The position numbers were made by a program, and so were the translations under genes. This document shows positions 17,905 through 27,107 of a stretch of DNA of 64,000 nt, in pieces. This DNA is from Phormidium tenue FACHB-886 (GTDB lineage Bacteria > Cyanobacteriota > Cyanobacteriia > Elainellales > Elainellaceae): contig NZ_JACXWX010000011.1 in NCBI RefSeq assembly GCF_014764505.1, positions 90,591 through 154,590 on the forward strand, given 5' to 3'. Within the stretch, counting starts at the first letter, position 1, and every line of letters begins with the position of its first letter. A model generated the notes under the pieces. The model saw only the letters and a program-made list of their open reading frames with translations, was not told the origin of the DNA and did not search any database.

Positions 17905-18552
17905 TCACTCTTTAGCTTCTTCAATCCAATCGGCGATCGCCTCCCACCCTAACCCTTTCCGGACTAAGACAGCTGCTTCACTGGTTAAATCCAAAATGGT
18001 AGACACTTGAGAGCCAAGAGGCGACTCATCATCAATAATCAGATCGACAAGGGGGTCAAAGTGGTCAAACAGTTCTACGGCTGAAAGGGGGAGGTCGGGG
18101 TCTGCCATTGCAGAAGGGGCAGAAGTAGAGATAATTGGATTACCCAATGCCCGCAGGAGTGCCTGACAAATGGCGTGGTCAGGAACGCGGATGCCTGTAG
18201 TCTTACGCTTGGGGCTCATCACCAGTCGGGGAACTAGCTTTGTGGCAGGCAGCAGAAAGGTATAAGTTCCAGGAATTAAACGCCGGATTAGTCGGTAGGC
18301 AGAATCGCTAACGAGCGCGTATTCCGAGATATTGGAAAGGGAGGAACATAGAAATGTGAGCGGTTTTTCATTGGAGAGCTGCTTAATTCGCCGCACTCGT
18401 TCAACCGCCGATTTAACATTGAGATCGCAGCCAATTGCATAAACCGTATCGGTGGGGTATAGCATCACGGCTCCGCTCCGCAGGGCATCGCGGATGCTCT
18501 CAATTTGGCGAGGTTGTGGTGTATCAGGATGGACTTTATAAACGGTTGCCAT
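17905..18552 (-). CDS. Sua5/YciO/YrdC family protein (threonylcarbamoyl-AMP synthase type)
   Basis: A 215-residue protein with the YrdC fold signatures: ALRSGAVMLYPTDTVYAIGC (KR..PT.T.YGL-type motif), KQLSNEKPLTFLC, TYTFLLPATKLVPR, TGIRVPDHAICQALL and PIISTSAPSA. Members make threonylcarbamoyl-AMP for the t6A modification of tRNAs that read ANN codons. Its size, without a C-terminal Sua5 domain, is close to YciO and YrdC. YciO-like members are less certain to act in t6A synthesis, so I give no symbol. The gene is divergent from larC across a 59-base gap, so their promoters must overlap. Confidence 0.9.
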   Translation of the reverse strand: MATVYKVHPDTPQPRQIESIRDALRSGAVMLYPTDTVYAIGCDLNVKSAVERVRRIKQLSNEKPLTFLCSSLSNISEYALVSDSAYRLIRRLIPGTYTFLLPATKLVPRLVMSPKRKTTGIRVPDHAICQALLRALGNPIISTSAPSAMADPDLPLSAVELFDHFDPLVDLIIDDESPLGSQVSTILDLTSEAAVLVRKGLGWEAIADWIEEAKE

Positions 18553-18611
18553 TCGGTTGAGTTCCTCACTCGATCGCTAAAGATTACCAAATTTGCCCTT
18601 AAGACTAAAAA

Positions 18612-20054
18612 ATGCCAAAAATTGCCTACTTAGACTGCCCCACAGGAATTGCTGGAGATATGTGCTTAGGTGCTCTCGTCCATGCTGGAGTTCCTTTAGA
18701 GTATCTGATTGAACAACTCGGGCGATTGGGAATAGCAAACGAGTTTAAGCTTTGGGCAGAGTTAGTGCATCGCAATGGGCAGCAGGCAACAAAGGTACAG
18801 GTGGACTGCTCAATCGAGCAACTCATTGAGCAACCTCAGCAGCGCACCGATTCGACGCATTCCCATACCCACAGCCATTCTCACGAGCACTCCCATCATG
18901 AGCACCCGGACATGGGTCACGCCCAAACTCATAGCCATGCCACAGCCTCTTCACCGAATCTTGATCACAGCCGCAATCTTCCAGAAATTGAGCAGATGAT
19001 TCGCGCTGCTAAGCTGCCTACCCAAGCAGAAACTTGGAGTTTAGCAGTGTTTCGGCAGCTTGCAATAGCTGAGGGAGCAGTCCACGGCATTTCACCAGAG
19101 CAGGTTCACTTTCATGAGGTCGGCGCGATTGATGCGATCGTAGACATTGTGGGAACCTGTCTAGGATTGGATTGGTTGGGCATTACTGCACTGTACTGCT
19201 CGGCATTGCCCACAGGTGGCGGCACAGTTTGGGCAGCACACGGACGCTTACCCGTTCCTGCTCCGGCTGTGCTCAAGCTGTGGGAGCTGCGTCAGGTTCC
19301 CGTTTACAGCAACGGCATCGAGCGGGAACTCGTAACGCCTACTGGAGCGGCGATTGTCACAACGCTGGCTGCTAGCTTTGGTGCGCCGCCTGCCATGATT
19401 TTGCAGCAGGTCGGGCTGGGGGCTGGGTCGCGTGATTTGGCTATTCCTAATATTTTGCGGCTGTGGATTGGCGAACAGCAAGATTCGCACAGGGCATCTG
19501 CCACACCAACCCAAACTATCGCTGAGGCTGCAAATCGACGATCGGAAGAGGCAACCCCATCTGTCTATTTCGAGCACTCCCCTACTGAGATGATTTCAGT
19601 GCTGGAAACCCAGATCGATGATCTGAATCCACAGGCAATCGGCTACGTGTTCGATGCCTTATTTGAAGTGGGTGCGTTGGATGTATTTACACAGGCGATC
19701 GGCATGAAAAAATCGCGTTTGGGCATATTACTTACCGTGATTTGTCGTCCGGCACAGGTAGAAGCCTGCGAGGCAGTACTGTTTCGCGAGACAACCACTT
19801 TAGGCATTCGTCGTTTAGATCAGCTCCGGACTGCTCTCAGCCGCGAAATTCAAACGGTGGAAACTCCCTATGGAATAGTTCAGGTCAAAGTTGCGCGATT
19901 GCAGCCAGCAGGCAAAATTACCAACGTGCAGCCAGAATACGAAGACTGCGCTAAACTAGCACGTCAGCACAAACTGGCCTGGCGAGAAATACATCGCCTT
20001 GCACTGCAAACCTGGCTGGAGCAAAACGCTGAGGAAGCACAGCTCCTTGCTTAA
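18612..20054 (+). CDS. larC: LarC-type nickel insertion protein, single reading frame
   Basis: A 480-residue protein starting [20 protein letters not shown], the N-terminal signature of LarC. LarC inserts nickel into the pyridinium-dithiocarboxylate cofactor used by lactate racemase and related enzymes. At residues 83-119 it has a His-rich loop with more than a dozen histidines ([17 protein letters not shown] and onward), a likely metal reservoir. Further conserved parts are [36 protein letters not shown] and, in the C-terminal half, [20 protein letters not shown]. In some bacteria the two halves are joined only by ribosomal frameshifting; here the frame is continuous. No larA, larB or larE is in the window. 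Confidence 0.9.
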   Translation: MPKIAYLDCPTGIAGDMCLGALVHAGVPLEYLIEQLGRLGIANEFKLWAELVHRNGQQATKVQVDCSIEQLIEQPQQRTDSTHSHTHSHSHEHSHHEHPDMGHAQTHSHATASSPNLDHSRNLPEIEQMIRAAKLPTQAETWSLAVFRQLAIAEGAVHGISPEQVHFHEVGAIDAIVDIVGTCLGLDWLGITALYCSALPTGGGTVWAAHGRLPVPAPAVLKLWELRQVPVYSNGIERELVTPTGAAIVTTLAASFGAPPAMILQQVGLGAGSRDLAIPNILRLWIGEQQDSHRASATPTQTIAEAANRRSEEATPSVYFEHSPTEMISVLETQIDDLNPQAIGYVFDALFEVGALDVFTQAIGMKKSRLGILLTVICRPAQVEACEAVLFRETTTLGIRRLDQLRTALSREIQTVETPYGIVQVKVARLQPAGKITNVQPEYEDCAKLARQHKLAWREIHRLALQTWLEQNAEEAQLLA

Positions 20055-20125
20055 AGACTTAAAAGGCTCTGGGAGAGGATTATAGAACTAGCGAAAACTT
20101 TTACTTTTAATACAGCCTCAGCGGC

Positions 20126-20587
20126 TCAGCGGGCTAGAGACCACATGCGGCTTCTTAAACTTTTTAACTGCTTGCAGAGGCGGAGCTCAGTCCCTTGAGG
20201 GTTCCAATGAACTTGATCAAAAATCTGATGTAAGATATAAAGCCCTCTGCCGCAATCGTCAAGCTCATCAAGCGATTGGTGAAATTCATCGGGGTTACGA
20301 GAGCAAGAGCAGTCCGGTGTGAAGCCTGCACCTTGGTCAGTAATCACCCACCAATATTGGTCTTCTAGGGAGAAAAACTCTACGGCGATCGTTTTGCCGG
20401 GGTCAAGATTGTTGCCATGCTTTACTGCGTTGACCAGCGCTTCCTGCAAACCAAGACGGAGATCAAACTGCAGCTTGGCAGGAACATCTGCCAGCAGCAG
20501 ATCCAGGACAGGACACAGATGAAGAGTGGAGGCAAAGCTAACAGTGCCCCACTTGCGACCAGCTGGGCGCAGCGAGATAGCAATCAC
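20126..20587 (-). CDS. RsbW-type anti-sigma/GHKL ATPase domain protein
   Basis: A 153-residue protein with a single HATPase_c-type ATP-binding domain. The N box is GLQEALVNAVKHGNNLDPGK, the G1 box DQGAGF, and the G2 box DDCGRGLYILHQIFDQV. Such stand-alone domains act as serine kinases of anti-anti-sigma factors or bind sigma factors. The GTG at 20585-20587 (MIAISLRPAGRKWGT) is preferred, with GAGG eight bases upstream. The alternative TTG at 20614 adds nine residues. No RsbV-like or sigma-factor gene is adjacent, so its partner is unknown. Cys-rich CSCSRN lies in the ATP lid. Confidence 0.85.
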   Translation of the reverse strand: MIAISLRPAGRKWGTVSFASTLHLCPVLDLLLADVPAKLQFDLRLGLQEALVNAVKHGNNLDPGKTIAVEFFSLEDQYWWVITDQGAGFTPDCSCSRNPDEFHQSLDELDDCGRGLYILHQIFDQVHWNPQGTELRLCKQLKSLRSRMWSLAR

Positions 20588-20814
20588 GCAGAGAACCTCG
20601 AAGCTTTCAAGCAAATGGACAAGTGTTTAAGACTCAACAAAGCGTCGTTTGGAGATAAAACCCAAACACAAAGGCTCGCTGATTCGTTGCCGCTTAGCCA
20701 GAAATACTTCAGGCTAAGCTCCTAATCGGAGCTGGCATTGACCATTAGACTACTTCTACAGTAACACAATTAATTTAACTTCAGGCAGCCCAACCAAGCG
20801 GTAGAGGTACCCTC

Positions 20815-23208
20815 TTAGGGCTTAAACGAGCGCCGCAGCAGCAAAGAATTAGTGACTACGCTAATGGAACTGAACGCCATAAAAGCACCAGCAGCAGCAG
20901 GACTCAGCGCCAAGTGAAAGCTGGGCAAAAACACGCCAGCGGCGGCAGGAATCCCCAACAGATTATAGCCAAATGCCCAAAAGAGATTCTGCCGAATTTT
21001 ATTAAAAGTGGCTTTGCTAAGACGGATGGCTTCTTCCACATCTGCCAGCCGATCGCTCATCAACACAATGTCTGCTGCTTCGATCGCCACATCTGTTCCA
21101 GAACGTAGCGAAATTCCAACATCAGCCTCAGCGAGGGCAGGCGCATCGTTAATCCCATCCCCAACCATTGCCACCAACTGCCCTGTTGCCTGAAGCTGAG
21201 CGATTGCCTTACTCTTACCATCCGGTCGGACGTTTGCCAGCACCTCTTCAGGCTGCAGGTCCAACAATCGGGCAATTGCAGCCGCAGCCGTCAGACGGTC
21301 GCCCGTCAGCAGCATCACCCGCAGTCCCGACTGCCGCAACCGATCGATTGTCTGTTTAGCATCGGGTCGCAGCGTATCCTGAGCAGCAAGCAGCCCTACC
21401 AACACTCCCGCTACACCTACGTAGACCACCGTTTTACCAACAGCCTCTAGCGCTTCCGCTTGAGACTGGGCTATTTCATCGATCTCGATCGCCTGCTGCG
21501 CTAGCCAGTCCAGATTGCCTAGAACTACCGCCTGACCTTCAACGACTGCCGAAACTCCCAATCCTGGCTCGGTGTGAAATGCCTCAGCAGACCGCAGCGA
21601 CAATTCCTGCCGCTGTGCCTCCTGGCAGATCGCCTCAGCCAAAGGATGCTGTGTGCCGCTTTCCACCGACGCAGCTAGCTGTAGCAATGCTGTGGCTGAG
21701 AGACTGGCTTGCAGCGGCAGACAGTCAGTGATCTGCGGTTTGCCGATCGTTAGCGTTCCTGTTTTGTCAAAAACGATCGTCCGCAGCTGATGCACTTTCT
21801 CCAGCACATCGCCCCCGCGAATTAGCAAGCCTCGCTCTGCGCCAATCCCAGAGCCAACCAAAATTGCAGTCGGGGTTGCCAACCCTAGCGCACAGGGGCA
21901 GGCAATCACAAGAACGGCGATCGTTAATTTGAGACTGAGCAAGAGAGCATCTGCAGGAACTGGGGCAGGCATCATATGTTCATGCCCCATACCCATCATC
22001 CACTCCCCAGCGCCTAATACCTGCTCGCCCCAGAGGGGAATGCCGATAAAGTACCAGAACAGGAAAGTAAACGCAGCAATCGCCATCACCCCGTAGGTAA
22101 AATATCCAGCGACAGTGTCTGCAAGTCCCTGGATAGGTGCTTTGCGAGTTTGGGCAGCTTCGACTAACGCAATAATCTGAGAGAGGGTAGTGTCTTTTCC
22201 AGTGCGGGTGGCTTTAAGCGCGATCGCCCCTGATAGATTCAGACTACCCGCACTAACCAGATCACCAACTTGCTTCAGCACAGGGGTAGCTTCGCCCGTC
22301 AGCATCGATTCATCAACCGTCGTCTGACCTGAAATGACTTCGCCATCTACTGGAATTTTTTCACTGGGTAACACCCGCAGCCATTCACCTACTTTGACCT
22401 GGCTTGCTGGCAGCAGAATAGCTGGCTGATGCACAAAAGTATCAGGGTCTACCTGTCCGGCTCTATCTTTAAGGAGGTTTGCTGTAGTGGGTTGTAGCGC
22501 CAGCAAAGACTGAAATGCATGGATCGCTTTTGCTCTTGCCTGCTGCTCAAGGGTACGCCCCAACAGGATGAAGCCAACCAGCATGACGGGTTCATCAAAA
22601 AAGCATTCCCAGCCTAAACCGGGCAACAGCAGGGCTACAGAGCTGGTTATATAAGCAGTGAGTGTCCCCAGCCCAATCAGCGTATTCATATTGGGTGCGT
22701 TGTGCCGCAGCCCACGCCAACCGTCTGTGATAATCGATCGCCCTGGGAACAGAAGCGCTAACGTTGCTAAACCCCAGTGAAACCAAATATTGCCCAAGCC
22801 AGGAACGGTAAACCAGCCAACTTGAGCCGCAAAGTGATCGATATGCCCAATTGCTGAGAGCAGCAACAGCGTCAGGGCAACTGTCATTCTGCGGAATTGC
22901 TGCTGGGTTTCCTGCTTTTGGCGATCGGCAGGTGTTGAGGCAGTGGATGGCAGCCCTGCCAAGCGAGGTTCTGTGGGAAAGCCTGTATCAGTTAGCTTCT
23001 GAGCTAGGGACGCTGGATCAACTTTGCCCGGTTCGCAGTCTACCGTTGCCACTTCTGTCACCAGATTGACCGTCGCGGTAATTACGCCGGGCTGTTGAGA
23101 GAGTTGATTTTCTACAGCTTTAACACAGCCTGCACACTTCATCCCACCTACATTGAGGGTGAATGTTTCGGGCGTAGAAGCAGCCGCTGATTCAGAAATA
23201 GTTTGCAT
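20815..23208 (-). CDS. ctaA: Copper-transporting P1B-type ATPase (CtaA-like)
   Basis: A 797-residue protein. An N-terminal heavy-metal domain carries GGMKCAGC (Cys25, Cys28), then eight membrane segments. The actuator motif TGEA is at 304-307, the metal-binding CPC at 437-439, DKTGTLT with the phosphorylated Asp481, the HP motif in [10 protein letters not shown], and [18 protein letters not shown] in the hinge. [21 protein letters not shown] and [20 protein letters not shown] are close to what I remember of cyanobacterial CtaA, which supplies copper across the plasma membrane, rather than PacS of the thylakoid. A Met/His cluster ([14 protein letters not shown], about 403-416) lies in a non-cytoplasmic loop and may capture copper. 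Confidence 0.88.
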   Translation of the reverse strand: MQTISESAAASTPETFTLNVGGMKCAGCVKAVENQLSQQPGVITATVNLVTEVATVDCEPGKVDPASLAQKLTDTGFPTEPRLAGLPSTASTPADRQKQETQQQFRRMTVALTLLLLSAIGHIDHFAAQVGWFTVPGLGNIWFHWGLATLALLFPGRSIITDGWRGLRHNAPNMNTLIGLGTLTAYITSSVALLLPGLGWECFFDEPVMLVGFILLGRTLEQQARAKAIHAFQSLLALQPTTANLLKDRAGQVDPDTFVHQPAILLPASQVKVGEWLRVLPSEKIPVDGEVISGQTTVDESMLTGEATPVLKQVGDLVSAGSLNLSGAIALKATRTGKDTTLSQIIALVEAAQTRKAPIQGLADTVAGYFTYGVMAIAAFTFLFWYFIGIPLWGEQVLGAGEWMMGMGHEHMMPAPVPADALLLSLKLTIAVLVIACPCALGLATPTAILVGSGIGAERGLLIRGGDVLEKVHQLRTIVFDKTGTLTIGKPQITDCLPLQASLSATALLQLAASVESGTQHPLAEAICQEAQRQELSLRSAEAFHTEPGLGVSAVVEGQAVVLGNLDWLAQQAIEIDEIAQSQAEALEAVGKTVVYVGVAGVLVGLLAAQDTLRPDAKQTIDRLRQSGLRVMLLTGDRLTAAAAIARLLDLQPEEVLANVRPDGKSKAIAQLQATGQLVAMVGDGINDAPALAEADVGISLRSGTDVAIEAADIVLMSDRLADVEEAIRLSKATFNKIRQNLFWAFGYNLLGIPAAAGVFLPSFHLALSPAAAGAFMAFSSISVVTNSLLLRRSFKP

Positions 23209-23303
23209 ATACCGATCGCTTAAGAATTGCCCTAGCTCGCAGTAGGGCTCCTCTTTGAGGGTAGCGAAGTGTGATGCAATTGCCTAGCAAGCTTTGGCTT
23301 TTC

Positions 23304-23507
23304 TTACTTATCGAGCGGCAGTTCAGAAGCTTTGGCACGGTCTCGCCACCCTAGCAGGTAGATCAAAACGCCAACCTGTACAGGCAAAAGTACGAGCTGC
23401 TGCTTCAAGACTGGATGAACATCTAAGCCAGCGAAGGCAGCAAAGTAGACTGCTCCCCCCATAGCAAGGGGAATTGCTAGCGCTAGCTTTTTGGGTTTGC
23501 TTGACAT
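23304..23507 (-). CDS. Small two-helix membrane protein, function unknown
   Basis: A 67-residue protein with a basic start (MSSKPKKLAL) and two hydrophobic segments, about residues 8-27 (LAIPLAMGGAVYFAAFAGL) and 36-53 (QLVLLPVQVGVLIYLLGW). It ends in a charged tail (RDRAKASELPLDK). No motif points to a function. It lies between ctaA and a DUF2752 gene on the same strand, with gaps of about 95 and 19 bases, so it is most likely transcribed with the DUF2752 gene. Confidence 0.6.
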   Translation of the reverse strand: MSSKPKKLALAIPLAMGGAVYFAAFAGLDVHPVLKQQLVLLPVQVGVLIYLLGWRDRAKASELPLDK

Positions 23508-23526
23508 TTAAAGTTGCTGATGGGGA

Positions 23527-24000
23527 CTAAAGGAGTTTGGCACCGTGGGTTAATAGCTGCCAAGCCGCTGTATCAGAGAGGTGGAAGGGTAGCATTGCAG
23601 ATGTGTAGCGTACATAAAGCCGCAGTCCATAGTAGCCAAAAAACGGAACAAGAGCGATTGCCATCCATTTGGGCTGCCACAGCCAGCGCGAATAGCTCAA
23701 CTGCCGCCCGATCGCCAGCTCTAGCATCACTTGAACCACCACTGCAAGGCAGAGGCAAAACAGCACTGGGCCAAACAGGTGATACATCACAGCTTGCTGC
23801 CAGTCACCCCGCACCAGCGCCATCCATGATCGGGTCATACCGCAGGTCGGAGCCGGAAAGCCTAACAGCCATTGAAAAAGGCATTTTGCAGGCGTTATTC
23901 TTAGTCCTAGATTGTAGAGAAATGCACCTGCGATGGGGGCTGAACTAATACCCAACAGCACCCAACGAAGGCGGCAATCGAATCTAGCAGGAAGAAGCAT
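23527..24000 (-). CDS. DUF2752 membrane protein
   Basis: A 157-residue membrane protein starting MLLPARFDCRLRWVLLG (ATG at 23998-24000; a longer frame from 24060 adds 20 unlikely residues). The DUF2752 core is CLFQWLLGFPAPTCGMTRSW followed by MALVRGDWQQAVMYHLFGP, matching the C-x(n)-CGxTR-x(n)-G(D/N)-x-H pattern. Four hydrophobic segments are visible. The biochemical role of the family is unknown. In many bacteria it lies beside TM2-domain genes, and such a gene is next door here (24133-24390). Confidence 0.85.
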   Translation of the reverse strand: MLLPARFDCRLRWVLLGISSAPIAGAFLYNLGLRITPAKCLFQWLLGFPAPTCGMTRSWMALVRGDWQQAVMYHLFGPVLFCLCLAVVVQVMLELAIGRQLSYSRWLWQPKWMAIALVPFFGYYGLRLYVRYTSAMLPFHLSDTAAWQLLTHGAKLL

Positions 24001-24132
24001 TGGAGGCGGCGTGACAATGTAAGGGTGAATAGCGTAAGCCTTATATTGTAAATATTGCAAGCCTTACAGTGTAAGGCTGGTGGCATACTGGCAGCCTGCA
24101 GGCAATCGCAGCAATCGCTTCAGTTTTTAACG

Positions 24133-24390
24133 TTAAAACCAGCCTTTCTTGCCGGCAACATAGGTGCTAACGAATTCCTCGTCGCTCTTCGTCAGGTAGA
24201 TGATGCCTTCAATCAATCCGATAATTCCCATCACAGCACCGCCAAAGCCACAGGTCAACACGGTGATGAGCAGCGTCACAATTCCTTCGGTGGTATAGCC
24301 CAGAACAAACTTGTGAATGCCAAGTCCTCCCAGCAAAATTCCGCAAATTCCGGCAGCAATCTTTTTCTCGGCTCCGGGCAACGTTGCCAT
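24133..24390 (-). CDS. TM2-domain membrane protein
   Basis: An 85-residue protein starting MATLPGAEKKIAAGICGILL, using the ATG at 24388-24390 with GGAGAG upstream. A longer frame from 24477 is rejected. It has the TM2 pattern: a glycine-rich first helix with GGLGIHKFVLGYTTEGIVTL, a turn, and a second helix around GFGGAVMGIIGLIEGIIYL. It ends with KSDEEFVSTYVAGKKGWF. TM2 proteins are small membrane proteins without an agreed function. The gene probably forms a transcription unit with the DUF2752 gene to its left and is divergent from hisA. Confidence 0.9.
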   Translation of the reverse strand: MATLPGAEKKIAAGICGILLGGLGIHKFVLGYTTEGIVTLLITVLTCGFGGAVMGIIGLIEGIIYLTKSDEEFVSTYVAGKKGWF

Positions 24391-24690
24391 GTCAACTCTC
24401 CTTGGATGTATAAATCTGACTACACTAAACAGTGCTTCTGTTCCGCAGTTAATGTGCCCGGATTCTTTGAGGAGCAAACTAGAAGCTTTATGTTTTGTTT
24501 GTGTAAACTATGACAGCGCCGCGCCGAATAAAGTCCTGCCAAACGGAGAAGGAATAACCGACAATGTATAGCAACCGCCACAGCGGTTAGGACAAGGGTA
24601 TTTTGGGCGTGAAGCGCATCTGCAGAGATGTCCGAAGTGCAATAGCGACAGTTATTACAGTTGCAGTGATCAATTGAAAGGCAAAACGAG

Positions 24691-25464
24691 ATGGATGTGA
24701 TTCCGGCGATCGATCTGCTTGAGGGTCGGTGTGTGCGGCTATATCAGGGCGATTATGCTCAGTCGCAGGTGTTTGACGAAAATCCAGTGGCGGTAGCGCG
24801 CCAGTGGGCAGAGCAAGGGGCAACCTGGCTGCATCTGGTCGATTTAGACGGAGCCAAGGCAGGGCAGCCCGTGAACCAGACGGCGATCGAGGCGATTGTG
24901 CGGGCGGTGGATGTGCCAGTACAGGTTGGCGGTGGTTTACGCGATCGGCAATCGGTAGCAGCTCTGCTGGCGTTAGGCGTACGGCGAGTGATTTTAGGTA
25001 CTGTGGCAGTGGAGCAGCCAGAGCTGGTTCGATCGCTTTGTCGGGAGTTTCCGGGTCAGATTGTCGTTGGGATTGATGCCCGCAACGGCAAAGTGGCAAC
25101 GCGCGGCTGGCTAGAAACGTCTGAAGTAGAAGCGGTGGCGCTGGCAAAGCAGATGGCAGATCAGGGTGTAGCAGCAATCATCTACACTGACATCCACCGC
25201 GACGGGACACTGCAAGGCCCTAACCGAGCCGCGCTACGGGAGCTAGCAGAAGCCGTTGCAATTCCAGTGATCGCCTCGGGGGGCATCAGCTCCATCACTG
25301 ATTTGCTGAGTCTGCTAGCGCTGGAGCCACTCGGTGTGACAGGCGCGATTGTGGGGCGAGCGCTTTACACGGGTGCGGTTTCGTTAAAGGAGGCAAATCG
25401 GGCAGTGGGGCAGGGACGCTGGCAGGATGTGCCACCAGATCTGGGATCATCGGCGTTTGCCTAA
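24691..25464 (+). CDS. hisA: Phosphoribosyl isomerase HisA
   Basis: A 257-residue TIM-barrel enzyme of histidine biosynthesis. It isomerises ProFAR to PRFAR. Catalytic and phosphate-binding parts are visible: [20 protein letters not shown] with Asp8, [23 protein letters not shown] (phosphate loop), [15 protein letters not shown] with the second catalytic Asp, [13 protein letters not shown], and [13 protein letters not shown]. The length is normal. It is a single gene here, not in a his operon, as is common in cyanobacteria. A very long inverted repeat follows the stop. Confidence 0.97.
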   Translation: MDVIPAIDLLEGRCVRLYQGDYAQSQVFDENPVAVARQWAEQGATWLHLVDLDGAKAGQPVNQTAIEAIVRAVDVPVQVGGGLRDRQSVAALLALGVRRVILGTVAVEQPELVRSLCREFPGQIVVGIDARNGKVATRGWLETSEVEAVALAKQMADQGVAAIIYTDIHRDGTLQGPNRAALRELAEAVAIPVIASGGISSITDLLSLLALEPLGVTGAIVGRALYTGAVSLKEANRAVGQGRWQDVPPDLGSSAFA

Positions 25465-25470
25465 GTAGGG

Positions 25471-25515
25471 CTTATAACAGCAGAGGCGCGAAATTCGCGC
25501 CTCTGCTGTTATAAG
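25471..25515. terminator. 20-bp inverted repeat between hisA and the PLP-enzyme gene
   Basis: CTTATAACAGCAGAGGCGCG, loop AAATT, then its exact complement, ending at 25515. It sits between convergent genes, so it is probably a shared terminator, but it lacks a T tract. Confidence 0.75.
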
Positions 25516-25538
25516 GAAATGAAGTTAAGCACTGCAAG

Positions 25539-26822
25539 TTAAGCGCTGATCGTCGGTTTATACAATGCTTCTCGTACAGCGGTCATTGCTGTGACGAGCC
25601 GATCGATTTCTTCCTTTGTATGCTGTGCGTTCGCGGTGATTCTGAGGCGCGGTTTGGCGATAAACCAAATAGGCGACACCCAGATGCCGTGGTCGTATAT
25701 GAGCTGACGAGCGTAATTTTTGGGGTTGATATCTTCTGGCAGCAGCACCGGCACCACATTGGTTTCGCCGATCGCTTCAAAATCATGCTCCACAAGGCGC
25801 GAGCGTAAGTAGCGTGTATTTTCCTGCAGCCGTTGCACCATCTCAGGATAACGACGCACCTGACGCAGGCTCTCTAGGGCAGCTGCCGTCAATGGAGGCG
25901 CTAAGGAGCAGGTGCCGATTGAGGTGGGCGACACATTCAGCAGCGGCTTCAGCTCAGCGACATGGGTACTAATCGCCGCGCCGACCGACGCACCAAATTT
26001 AGAAAAGGTCGTCATGATCAGCGGAATCACGCCGCGCTCAATGGCATACTGTGGCGTAATGCCGAAATGTTCGTAGATGCCGCGACCCGTTGCGCCGATC
26101 GCTCCGCTGGCATGTGCTTCGTCCATGACCAAAACACTGCCTGGATAATCGGAAAGGATCTTAATCATTTCTGGCAGTGGAGCCATATCTCCATCCATTG
26201 AAAAGACGGCATCCGAAACTACCATGATTCGATCGTCAGGGCGGGCATAGCGCTGCAGCTTCCGCGCTAAGTCTTCCATATCGCAGTGGCGGTAAGCACG
26301 CACACGCACACGCGGACTGTGACCAAATAGCTTGCCAGAACGAGTGCCAGAGTTGGCAACCGCCGAAACAATACAACCGTGGTTCAGCACATCTGTCAGG
26401 ATCAGCGTTTCGCGAGTGTGCTGGAAGCCTGGAACAGGAATCGCCAAGTGGCAGTAGGCATCCATCAGCGCCTGCATTGCCATCCAGGCATTTAGGAATA
26501 GCTGCGTATGAGGGAGATGTTTGAAGGCGGAGATTTCGTCTTCTAACTGACGGTGCAGGTCAATGCGACCGCTGAGTACTGAAGTGGAACTATTAGACGT
26601 ACCGTAGTCGAGGATGGCATCGATCGCTGCCTGCTGCACGGCTTTGTTTTGCGTTAATCCCAGGACATCGTTGGTACAGAAAGTGAGAACAGTCCGATGG
26701 ATGCCTGTTTCGGCTTCCTCAATCTCTACAAGGTTGCCATCTTTCTTGCCATGACAAATGTATTCGTCTGGATCTAGATCACTTTCGTACCAGCGCTGAA
26801 CGTATTCTTTAACAACTTGCAC
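25539..26822 (-). CDS. PLP-dependent alpha-oxoamine synthase family enzyme
   Basis: A 427-residue fold-type I PLP enzyme of the class-II aminotransferase group (BioF, KBL, ALAS and serine palmitoyltransferase). The pattern includes FCTNDVLGLTQNKAVQQAA, GTSNSSTSVLSGRIDLHRQL, LNHGC with the PLP-stacking His148, VVSDAVFSMDGDMAPL, the cofactor-binding Asp in VMDEAHASGAIGATGRG (234 onward) and the Schiff-base lysine in TTFSKFGASVG (Lys275). Members condense an amino acid with an acyl thioester, losing CO2, to give an aminoketone. The substrate is not determined. It is unlikely to be BioF itself, since no biotin gene is near and residues 1-40 are unusual. Upstream on the same strand, 285 bases away, is a Rieske oxygenase gene. 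Confidence 0.88.
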   Translation of the reverse strand: MQVVKEYVQRWYESDLDPDEYICHGKKDGNLVEIEEAETGIHRTVLTFCTNDVLGLTQNKAVQQAAIDAILDYGTSNSSTSVLSGRIDLHRQLEDEISAFKHLPHTQLFLNAWMAMQALMDAYCHLAIPVPGFQHTRETLILTDVLNHGCIVSAVANSGTRSGKLFGHSPRVRVRAYRHCDMEDLARKLQRYARPDDRIMVVSDAVFSMDGDMAPLPEMIKILSDYPGSVLVMDEAHASGAIGATGRGIYEHFGITPQYAIERGVIPLIMTTFSKFGASVGAAISTHVAELKPLLNVSPTSIGTCSLAPPLTAAALESLRQVRRYPEMVQRLQENTRYLRSRLVEHDFEAIGETNVVPVLLPEDINPKNYARQLIYDHGIWVSPIWFIAKPRLRITANAQHTKEEIDRLVTAMTAVREALYKPTISA

Positions 26823-27107
26823 AATAAACTCCTCTCACCTTCTGTTTAGGTCGCTTACTTTGCTCTAGCTCAACGGCAGATGCCTCGACGGCGTGGGGCA
26901 CTAGATTACCCCGCCTGAGATTAATGCGCGATGAGAGAGATTGATACCTGCGATTGTGCCATTGAATCTGTTTGCCCTGCGACCTTTGGCATAAACCCAG
27001 CACGAGCAGAAATTGCATACCCCACTTTGCCATAAATGATGCATTTGAAATAATGGCGCTGGTACAGTTGCCTTACAGTCACACACTTTACAGCGATCTA
27101 CAGGTCG

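Noticed and set aside
24587..25177. 196-codon minus-strand frame opposite hisA
   Set aside because: Pro/Ala/Arg-rich shadow of the hisA coding sequence, with no family features.
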